Shown: in pieces, positions 14,354 through 20,753 of the stretch
Numbering within the stretch: the first letter of the stretch is position 1
Layout: each line of letters opens with the position of its first letter
Assembly: GCA_028820845.1 (NCBI GenBank)
Contig: JAPPII010000049.1
Coordinates: 1 to 32,176 of the forward strand
Reading direction: 5' to 3'
DNA: 32,176 nucleotides
DNA from: Candidatus Poribacteria bacterium
GTDB taxonomy: Bacteria; Poribacteria; WGA-4E; WGA-3G
Position numbers and translations under genes: made by a program
Notes under the pieces: model-generated
The model's input: only the letters and a program-made list of their open reading frames with translations
Told to the model about the DNA's origin: nothing
The model's database searches: none

Positions 14354-15597
14354 TAGTGGGTCTCCCTATTTTCTATGTTTTTCAGATTGGCGATACTGTA
14401 GTCGAACAGCTTGTCACTCGTTTTGTGATGGTCTTCAAGGGCATAATGTTCCAAGAGTGTCTTGGGACCGTGATTCAAGGCAAAAATGCCGTAGTCTTTT
14501 CCGTTCGGCGATCGGGTTATAGAATGGATGTGATCTAAACCGTCACCACGAGATCCACCGTCCCGTCCGTCTCTACCGCCGCGCCCGCGTCTTGTGCCGA
14601 CACCGCCTTCGTTATTGAATTCAATCCAGACAGCGGGGTTAAAAACGCGGTAGTAAATCGGATCGTTGATAGTCGTGCCGCCGATCCAGACGAAATAGGT
14701 ATCGTCGAGTCCGGCATCAACATCCGTCATCCAGACATCCGCAAACTCGGTTTCAAGGTTGTAGACGTACGTTTTAATCAGGTTCCGTAGGTTCTGTTTC
14801 TGGGTATCATTCATCTCTGAAGCCTTCAGACCAACACCGACGAAATCGGAATAGTCGTAATTCAGGAAAGTATCTGTAGATCTACCGGGACCGACTTGGA
14901 GTCTACGGCGACCCGTTTGAATGGCTTTCTCTCGCTGGCTTGCGTTGAAGCTGTGCATTAACGCGAAGGCGTTGGTTCTTTCGCCATCAAGTACGACAGT
15001 TCCGTTGACAGTTGCCGGTTCCGTTCCGATGAAGGCAGGGACAATCGAGACTTCATCACCATGCACCAAAAAGTTGAGTGCCAAATGGTGTCCATCCAAC
15101 TGAAACCCCCAAGATCCGTCTGTCTCTGGGTTACCGAATAGTGCGATGTGATAGCGATTTGGGTCCCACATCCCAGGTCTGATTTTATTGAGATACGTTT
15201 CAACATCTTTTGTAATGAGAGAAACTTTGGTATAACCGTCGTCACTTAGGAATGCATCTAAAACGTAATAGAAAAGCGTTAGTTGATCTACGGACAACTC
15301 ACCGAAACGGATGCCGCCGCGATCGCTGTTTCTACCCGGTGGTGTATTCGTCCACGAATAAGATTCTTTATGTCCGAGCGGGAAGGAAGCTGCGTCAAGA
15401 AGTTCGCTGCTCAGCGATGCGCGAAAACTTTTCATGGCGTTCGCCAAAGCCACAATTGAGGGTTTTGTAGAGATTTCGGCGATCTCTGCTGTCTTTTCTG
15501 CTATATCTTCTGCAACCTCTCTATCACCGTGTCCAAAGCAGAATGATATGGCTAATAATAGTATTCCGAGTATGATGCTCGGAATCCGAAACTTCAT
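14353..15597 (-). CDS. secreted DUF3500 protein
   Basis: The 414-residue protein has a signal peptide (IPSIILGILLLAISFCFG) and a good ribosome binding site (AAAGGAGAA about 10 nt before ATG). It matches the DUF3500 family through GSWGFQLDGHHLALNFLVHG (about residues 163-182) and the C-terminal HIHSITRSPNGKDYGIFAL. Several conserved histidines could bind metal or haem, but the family's function is not established. Between the last two conserved blocks is a low-complexity Arg/Gly/Asp stretch (TRRGRGGRDGRDGGSRGDG). The gene heads an operon with the methyltransferase (1-nt overlap), DUF5916 and Kelch genes. Role unknown. Confidence 0.8.
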   Translation of the reverse strand: MKFRIPSIILGILLLAISFCFGHGDREVAEDIAEKTAEIAEISTKPSIVALANAMKSFRASLSSELLDAASFPLGHKESYSWTNTPPGRNSDRGGIRFGELSVDQLTLFYYVLDAFLSDDGYTKVSLITKDVETYLNKIRPGMWDPNRYHIALFGNPETDGSWGFQLDGHHLALNFLVHGDEVSIVPAFIGTEPATVNGTVVLDGERTNAFALMHSFNASQREKAIQTGRRRLQVGPGRSTDTFLNYDYSDFVGVGLKASEMNDTQKQNLRNLIKTYVYNLETEFADVWMTDVDAGLDDTYFVWIGGTTINDPIYYRVFNPAVWIEFNNEGGVGTRRGRGGRDGRDGGSRGDGLDHIHSITRSPNGKDYGIFALNHGPKTLLEHYALEDHHKTSDKLFDYSIANLKNIENRETH

Positions 15598-15621
15598 CAG
15601 ATATATTCTCCTTTCTTAAGG

Positions 15622-15716
15622 GTTGTTAGTTATCGGTTATTGGTTATCGGTTAGCGGCAGCTCTGTGCAATTAGAGTGGTCTTTCACTGACAGCTGAGGA
15701 CTGACCACTGATAACC
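15622..15716. repeat. heptad-repeat inverted element, copy 1
   Basis: From 15622, four to five consecutive 7-mers of the form GTTATCG (GTTATCG, GTTATTG, GTTATCG, GTTAGCG from 15629) are followed by about 30 nt of spacer. Then come four 7-mers of inverse type (ACTGACA, GCTGAGG, ACTGACC, ACTGATA from 15686). The right block read on the other strand begins GGTTATCAGT, so the ends are inverted relatives. The element fills the gap between the DUF3500 start and the chorismate-lyase-like stop codon, which it touches within 2 nt. A second copy lies at 20626-20746. Confidence 0.7.
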
Positions 15717-15717
15717 A

Positions 15718-16323
15718 TCACAGTGGGAACTTCTCGTTAATCAGCATGATCGGTTCTTGATTCGCGAACATCCGATAGGCACGACTGATAAACGTCTCGC
15801 CTTCGAGGTGTGCGACAGCGGACGGTAAATCCATTAAGGTCTCGATACCGCACCAGAGCAGCTCACGCCGGGTCTCTAAACCACTGCCCCGCAAAAGTCC
15901 ACCCAATCCCTGTTTGTCGGTTGTTAACCCATCTAAAAGGGATTGCGGGAGACGATGCGGGGCAATGAGTGAAGTTGCGTAAGTGTGAATTATCGGAGAT
16001 GATTTGTCTTGTGAGTAGGTTTGGAGGACGACTTGGCGTGAAATAATCTCTACTCCAGCGGGTAGTTGAAGCCAAGAGTGTTCGGTAGTGAGTCTCTGTT
16101 TCGTCTGTTGTAGTAGCACGACCTCCACCGGTGTGAGTGTATAGGCTTCGATAAACCGCGTAACTGTCCCGTCCATAACGAGGAGTCCGCGTTGGAATGC
16201 GGAAAGTCGTGCGAGGTTGATTTCTTTTAGGTTTTCGGGTTTGGCATTTTGTGCAACGAAGAGTGATTTCATGCGTGTGTTAACGCAGGTTCTCCGTCGC
16301 TTGTTGATTGTATCTATTTTCAT
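15718..16323 (-). CDS. chorismate lyase/DUF98-like protein
   Basis: Residues after the start region match the chorismate pyruvate-lyase-like family (DUF98): LSAFQRGLLVMDGTVTRFIEAYTL with EVVLLQQ after it, ISRQVVLQTY, YATSLIAPHRLPQSLLDGL, GLGGLLRGSGLETRREL, and the end ISRAYRMFANQEPIMLINEKF. The final ISR...Y..F.....P.M.I.E.F pattern is the most diagnostic. Chorismate lyases release pyruvate from chorismate to give 4-hydroxybenzoate, but many family members have no proven activity. The start is uncertain: ATG at 16374, 16323 or 16272 all lack a convincing ribosome binding site. 16323 is a compromise giving 201 residues. No signal peptide. The gene stands alone between the heptad element and a divergent promoter. 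No quinone-pathway partner is seen nearby. Confidence 0.7.
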   Translation of the reverse strand: MKIDTINKRRRTCVNTRMKSLFVAQNAKPENLKEINLARLSAFQRGLLVMDGTVTRFIEAYTLTPVEVVLLQQTKQRLTTEHSWLQLPAGVEIISRQVVLQTYSQDKSSPIIHTYATSLIAPHRLPQSLLDGLTTDKQGLGGLLRGSGLETRRELLWCGIETLMDLPSAVAHLEGETFISRAYRMFANQEPIMLINEKFPL

Positions 16324-16453
16324 GATGGGAAATTTCCGTTCTTTAGAAAAGATATGTTTAATTAAAAGCGACATACAATTTAAATTGATTTATGAAATTA
16401 GACATATAGATTTGAAAAAGGTTCGTTTCTGAGAACATAAAGACGAATTCGGC

Positions 16454-16482
16454 TTGACATGCCTTGTGAAGGCGGATATACT
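16454..16482 (+). promoter_or_regulatory. near-consensus sigma70 promoter for the second TPR membrane protein
   Basis: TTGACA (16454-16459), a 17-nt spacer and TATACT (16477-16482) form an almost perfect housekeeping promoter. It overlaps the longest possible reading frame (from 16459), which argues that translation starts downstream, at GTG 16543. Predicted transcript start is near 16489. Confidence 0.75.
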
Positions 16483-16542
16483 GGTTTCCGCTGGTTCGGT
16501 TTGCAATGCTACTTTCTATCAGACTATGGAGGGACATTCCGA

Positions 16543-17400
16543 GTGTCCAGGATTTTAAGTCGTTCTATATCTCTTTTCCTGATTACTTCACTTCTGTTTT
16601 TCTGCAGTTTTACGATAACAATAGAGGCGCGTCCACTGGCCCTTGGTGAACGCCTCTTCACACAGGGCAATTATGATGCTGCGGTTACTGAATATAAACG
16701 CTTTCTCTTTTTCCATCCAGATGATGAACGTATCGGGGAGGTGTATCACAACATCGGACTCGCCTACAGAGGACAAGGCTTATGGACGGAGGCAATCACT
16801 ACCCTTCGGATAGCAGTACATCACGCTACAGATGACGCATCGAAATCGGAATATCAGTTGACACTCGCTGTAACGCTAATCGCCATGCAAGATTACGATC
16901 TTGCCCAATTGGAATTGATTAAGGTGACACTACGGAGTCCATCTGCGTTGCTTTACCGTAGGGCGTTATTGTTGAGAGCGGTTGCCTATATCTACCAGTT
17001 TCGATGGGATGAGGCACGGGAAGTCCTGAAAAACTGGGGGACTGACGAGAGGTTGGATGAACTTTTTGATGCAGCGATTCATACGCCACAAAAATCTGGC
17101 AGCGTCGCAAGGATATTATCGACAATCCTTCCTGGTGCTGGACAGGTCTATGCTGGCAATTGGCGAGGCGGTTTAAACGCATTGTTCCTAAATGGCGCAG
17201 CTGGCTTCCTCACAGTTGATGCAGCGTTGGATGGATACTATTCGGATGCGCTGTTATGGGGAGGACTTGTTTTCTGGCGTTACTACCGAGGAAACACCTT
17301 CCGCGCCGGACAGGCAGCGGAGCAGTTCAACCAACAACGCACGCGAGAGGCTGCCGATGCGATCTTACAAAGGCTTCAAGAAATTGTTGACACGCCCTAA
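16543..17400 (+). CDS. TPR-repeat protein with C-terminal TM2-like membrane domain (paralogue)
   Basis: GTG 16543 is chosen because GGAGGG lies 9 nt upstream and a sigma70 promoter overlaps the longer frame from ATG 16459. The 285-residue product then begins with a signal peptide (SISLFLITSLLFFCSF). TPR units follow: GERLFTQGNYDAAVTEYKRF, VYHNIGLAYRGQGLWTEAIT, and helices through about residue 180. The C-terminal membrane domain starts RILSTILPGAGQVYAGNWRG. It shares order and the L-S-T-I-x-P-G-A-G-x-x-Y-x-G motif with the protein at 1692-2585, so the two are paralogues. Here it is monocistronic, with no yidD or lolA beside it. Predicted envelope scaffold; partner unknown. It ends 9 nt before the convergent TRAP gene. 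Confidence 0.7.
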   Translation: MSRILSRSISLFLITSLLFFCSFTITIEARPLALGERLFTQGNYDAAVTEYKRFLFFHPDDERIGEVYHNIGLAYRGQGLWTEAITTLRIAVHHATDDASKSEYQLTLAVTLIAMQDYDLAQLELIKVTLRSPSALLYRRALLLRAVAYIYQFRWDEAREVLKNWGTDERLDELFDAAIHTPQKSGSVARILSTILPGAGQVYAGNWRGGLNALFLNGAAGFLTVDAALDGYYSDALLWGGLVFWRYYRGNTFRAGQAAEQFNQQRTREAADAILQRLQEIVDTP

Positions 17401-17409
17401 AATCGCTTG

Positions 17410-19305
17410 CTACACTTCTGAACGTTTCTGAAGGATGTACACAACCACAATGAGCACAATCGCAATGGTGAACGTCCAGATGTTGTAGATGTACGCAAGG
17501 AACGCCGCAATCGCAAGCACTATCCACTCGTACCAGTGTGTCTTTCGGACGAAGTAACCCATTGTAACCATTGAGAAGACAATCGTCCCGACAACAGCAC
17601 TTACCACGGACAACGCGTATTCAAGCGGTGTGCCGTCTGTGAATAGGATATGCGTATACGCAAATAGCAGGGGCATGATGTAGAGCAGTTTGGCGAACTT
17701 GAAACATGCCCATCCTGTTTTCCATGGATCGGCACGTGCGATGGCGGCCCCAGCGTAAGCACCTAATGCGACCGGCGGTGTGATGTTTGAGTCTTGACTC
17801 AGCCAGAAGATAATCAGGTGTGCCGCAATGATGGATATGCCCATTTCAGGGGTCGTCAGGATCGGCACTGCGAGTTCAGAAGTGATTAGATAGGCAGCGG
17901 TGACAGGGATCCCCATACCGAGGACTAAAGAAGCAGCGGCGAGGAATAGTATTGCGATAGCCTTGTTGCTTCCGGCGACTGTTAGCACCAATTCCGGGAA
18001 TATCCGTCCCAAACCCGTCAAGTCAATAACGGCAACGATGATACCAATCGTGCCGACTGCGCCACCAATCGCAAGCGAATTCTTTGCACCACTCACCATC
18101 GCCTCCCAGATCCGTTTTGGTGTTAAGCGGGTCTCTGGACGGAAGTAGCTTACCGCAATCGTGACGAGTATCGCGAAGAACGCTGCTTTATAGGCGGTAT
18201 ACCCTGCGATGAGCATCCCAATCAGCGTAATCAACGGTAATAGGTAAAACCACCCACTTTTAATCAGAGATAAGAATTTAGGTGTTTCTGCTGCCGATAT
18301 CCGTTCGAGTCCCTCTTTTTTCGCTTCACAATGAACCATCACCCAGACAGATAGGAAATAGAGAACTGCTGGCACGATAGATAAGAGCGCGATTTGGCTA
18401 TAGGGCAACCCTGTTCGTTCTGCTATCAGAAACGCGCCCGCGCCCATCACTGGCGGTAAGAATTGCCCACCTACAGAAGCGGAAGCCTCAACAGCACCAG
18501 CGATATGCGGGCGGAATCCTGTGCGTTTCATTAATGGGATCGTGAATGTTCCGGTGGCTACTGTGTTTGCGATTGCGCTTCCCGCAACAGAGCCGAAAAA
18601 ACCTGAAGTCATAACCGAGACTTTTGCTGCACCGCCTGTTGAACGTCCGGCTATCGACATCGGTAGATTGATAAAGAATTGTCCAACCCCTGATTTCTCC
18701 AGAAACGCTCCGAAGAAGATAAAGAGAATGACGTACGTCGCCATCACATTTGCCATGATGCCGAAAACACCCGCCTGATTGAAAAAACAGTGCTCAACAA
18801 TTCGACGCATCGAAAAACCCTTGTGCGCAATGGCATCAGGCATAGAGCGGCCCACAAGGGCATATAGAATGCCAATGACGGCAATGATAGGCAGTGCCCA
18901 ACCGACTGTTCTGCGGCTTACCTCAAAACTAATTACTATAGCGATAGCACCCACAAAAATATCGAGTTGATTGTAATTGCCCGCACGGGTTGCCAGTTCG
19001 GGATATTCCACGATCCAGTATCCGATCGTGAAGATGCTACATGCGACGAGTCCCATGTCTAAAACAGATGGACGGTGGACTGGGGAGGTCTGTCGGCATC
19101 GGTAGAGAAACCCAATGAGGAGGTAGGTCACAAGGAGATAGAAGCCGATATGATATTGCTCACTGGCACTGCCAAAGCCTGCACTATAAAGATAAAAAAG
19201 GACAAGGCAGACGGAGCCCAACTCGAAAATCCATCTGTATACAGGTTTCAAGTCAGTCCGTTGCGTCTCGAAACCGGTAACGCCCGTTGTTTCTGATTGT
19301 GCCAT
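17410..19305 (-). CDS. fused 4TM-12TM TRAP transporter permease
   Basis: The ATG at 19305 (GGAG 4-6 nt upstream) gives 631 residues, a size fitting the TRAP fused DctQM family. The first about 150 residues hold four membrane helices (small-subunit part). The remainder is the large-subunit/DctM part with diagnostic stretches FGAFLEKSGVGQFFINLP, SGFFGSVAGSAIANTVATGT, GGQFLPPVMGAGAFLIAERT and SLVLGMGIPVTAAYLI. TRAP permeases import organic acids and related solutes using an ion gradient, with a periplasmic binding protein. Fused forms usually pair with a TAXI-type binding protein, and none is present nearby. Substrate therefore unknown. It is divergent from the Gfo/Idh/MocA dehydrogenase, which might use an imported substrate, but that is only context. 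Confidence 0.9.
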   Translation of the reverse strand: MAQSETTGVTGFETQRTDLKPVYRWIFELGSVCLVLFYLYSAGFGSASEQYHIGFYLLVTYLLIGFLYRCRQTSPVHRPSVLDMGLVACSIFTIGYWIVEYPELATRAGNYNQLDIFVGAIAIVISFEVSRRTVGWALPIIAVIGILYALVGRSMPDAIAHKGFSMRRIVEHCFFNQAGVFGIMANVMATYVILFIFFGAFLEKSGVGQFFINLPMSIAGRSTGGAAKVSVMTSGFFGSVAGSAIANTVATGTFTIPLMKRTGFRPHIAGAVEASASVGGQFLPPVMGAGAFLIAERTGLPYSQIALLSIVPAVLYFLSVWVMVHCEAKKEGLERISAAETPKFLSLIKSGWFYLLPLITLIGMLIAGYTAYKAAFFAILVTIAVSYFRPETRLTPKRIWEAMVSGAKNSLAIGGAVGTIGIIVAVIDLTGLGRIFPELVLTVAGSNKAIAILFLAAASLVLGMGIPVTAAYLITSELAVPILTTPEMGISIIAAHLIIFWLSQDSNITPPVALGAYAGAAIARADPWKTGWACFKFAKLLYIMPLLFAYTHILFTDGTPLEYALSVVSAVVGTIVFSMVTMGYFVRKTHWYEWIVLAIAAFLAYIYNIWTFTIAIVLIVVVYILQKRSEV

Positions 19306-19350
19306 TGTGTCTCCAATGTAGGTGTTTCTTTTAATTCTACATGAAAAAGG

Positions 19351-19385
19351 TTGGGAAAGCAACGGTTTTATCCGTTTGAACCCAA
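19351..19385. repeat. nested inverted repeat between divergent genes
   Basis: TTGGG (19351-19355) and CCCAA (19381-19385) enclose AACGG (19361-19365) and CCGTT (19372-19376), giving an extended hairpin with an internal loop. It lies in the 261-nt gap between the TRAP and dehydrogenase genes, in what would be the TRAP gene's upstream region. Confidence 0.35.
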
Positions 19386-19429
19386 TCCGTTCCTTGTAGA
19401 ACATTCTTATTCGGAGTTGCACGTCGTGT

Positions 19430-19445
19430 CCCGAACAAGTTCGGG
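19430..19445. repeat. perfect 7-bp palindrome with 2-nt centre
   Basis: CCCGAAC AA GTTCGGG is a perfect inverted repeat in the same intergenic region. It could be an operator for a dimeric regulator between the two divergent genes, or another short dispersed palindrome. Confidence 0.45.
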
Positions 19446-19502
19446 CATCCCTCTATGAATTATTGAAAAGTTGAGTGGCACTGCGGAAAATGAGCCGAGT
19501 GC

Positions 19503-19531
19503 TTGATGGGAAAAAATAGTTGTGATAGAAT
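19503..19531 (+). promoter_or_regulatory. sigma70 promoter for the Gfo/Idh/MocA gene
   Basis: TTGATG (19503-19508), 17-nt spacer, TAGAAT (19526-19531). The start codon is at 19567 with GAGGAG at 19555-19560, so the leader would be about 29 nt. Confidence 0.6.
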
Positions 19532-19566
19532 TACAGCACGTCAACTAATTGAGAGAGGAGATAAAA

Positions 19567-20622
19567 ATGGCAATAGGATTGGGCGTTATTGGGATGAATC
19601 CGACGAATATGGGTTCAACGGCGACACTTTTAAAGGATGTACCGGACCTGAAATATGAACTCCGCGGTATCTGTGCAAAGCGGGCAGATGTTTTGGAAAA
19701 CTATGCAAAGCAGATTGGTGTGGATTTTTGGACGACGGATTACCGGGAACTGGTGCAACGCGAGGATATTTCTGTTATCGCAATCTATTCTCCTGACCAC
19801 TTGCATGCTGAACACTGTGTCGCGGCGATTGAAGCTGGGAAACATATCATTTGTACGAAACCGATGGTGACCACATTAGCCGATGCGCAACAGTTGGTAG
19901 ATCTGGTACGCGAACACAAAGTCAAATTCCTCGTTGGGCAAACGATGCGGTTTGATCTCCAGTTTTTGACAATGAAACGGTTCTTTGACGATGGCGATTT
20001 AGGCGACATCATGATGGCGGATGCCTATTATGTTCACGACATGCGCGAGGTCTATGCGTTTACACCGTGGCGGCTCCATGAACCTCAAGATTTGATGTTC
20101 GGCGGTGTTGTGCATCCTGTTGACATATTGCGCTGTCTTCTCGGTGATGTAGATGAGGTACATGCCTACGGCACTAAAGGTCTACTCACGCCGGAATACC
20201 CGATAAAGAACAATTTCTTTCTTAACCTGAAATTTAAGAGCGGGCAGATTGCGAGAGCGATGGGGCTTTACGATATCGTCCATCCTCCGATGCCGATGAT
20301 GCAGCTCTCCGTTTTCGGAAGTAAAGGAACAATAATTGGGGACTTTACGGACAACGAAGAAGGACACGTTAAGTTGATGCTCGATAAAATGTCCACCGGA
20401 GAGCCCTTTGAAGTGACATGTCCACCGGAGACAGATACAAGTGTTTATGGACACGGACAAACAGTGATCCGATATATGCGGCATTTTCAGCAGTGTCTGG
20501 AGGAAGATTTAGAACCCTCGCCGAATGTGATTGATGGTGCGAAGTCTATCGCCGTCGGTGCAGCAGCGTGGGAATCCATTGAGACGGGGAAACCTGTGAA
20601 GGTGTTCAACGAATTTGTGTAG
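19567..20622 (+). CDS. Gfo/Idh/MocA-family oxidoreductase
   Basis: ATG 19567 follows GAGGAGATAAAA; an upstream TTG in frame is ignored. The 351-residue protein has an N-terminal NAD(P)-binding Rossmann domain and a C-terminal alpha/beta domain of the GFO_IDH_MocA type. Landmarks are ISVIAIYSPDHLHAEHCVAA and EAGKHIICTKPMVTTLADAQ with the conserved catalytic Lys. Then come KVKFLVGQTMRFDLQFLTMK and GGVVHPVDILRCLLG with the active-site region His-Asp. The dinucleotide loop GVIGMNPTNMGS departs from the usual GxGxxG, and the common EKP motif reads TKP. Family members oxidise or reduce sugars, inositols and amino-sugars. Substrate cannot be read from sequence. No signal peptide; cytoplasmic. It is monocistronic and divergent from the TRAP gene. 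Confidence 0.85.
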   Translation: MAIGLGVIGMNPTNMGSTATLLKDVPDLKYELRGICAKRADVLENYAKQIGVDFWTTDYRELVQREDISVIAIYSPDHLHAEHCVAAIEAGKHIICTKPMVTTLADAQQLVDLVREHKVKFLVGQTMRFDLQFLTMKRFFDDGDLGDIMMADAYYVHDMREVYAFTPWRLHEPQDLMFGGVVHPVDILRCLLGDVDEVHAYGTKGLLTPEYPIKNNFFLNLKFKSGQIARAMGLYDIVHPPMPMMQLSVFGSKGTIIGDFTDNEEGHVKLMLDKMSTGEPFEVTCPPETDTSVYGHGQTVIRYMRHFQQCLEEDLEPSPNVIDGAKSIAVGAAAWESIETGKPVKVFNEFV

Positions 20623-20625
20623 AGG

Positions 20626-20746
20626 GTTATCAGTTATCGGTTATCGGTTAGGAGGCTATCCCTAACAGTCCACGACTTCTTGGCGGATGCCAAGTTGGGG
20701 AAGATTGTTACGAATGACTGTTAACTGACGACTGACAACTGATAAC
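20626..20746. repeat. heptad-repeat inverted element, copy 2
   Basis: Four tandem 7-mers (GTTATCA, GTTATCG, GTTATCG, GTTAGGA, 20626-20653) are followed by a 63-nt core. The core contains a perfect hairpin, CTTGGC (20679-20684) with GCCAAG (20689-20694). Four 7-mers of inverse type close the element (ACTGTTA, ACTGACG, ACTGACA, ACTGATA, 20717-20744). On the opposite strand the right end reads GTTATCAGTTGTCAG, so both ends begin GTTATCAGTT. It fills the space between two convergent genes almost exactly, starting 4 nt after one stop codon and ending 8 nt before the other. Same design as 15622-15716. Confidence 0.75.
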
Positions 20747-20753
20747 TATTTTG

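Noticed and set aside
16459-16542. Longer N-terminus for the second TPR protein from ATG 16459
   Set aside because: A TTGACA-17-TATACT promoter overlaps it, and GTG 16543 has GGAGGG and a proper signal peptide.
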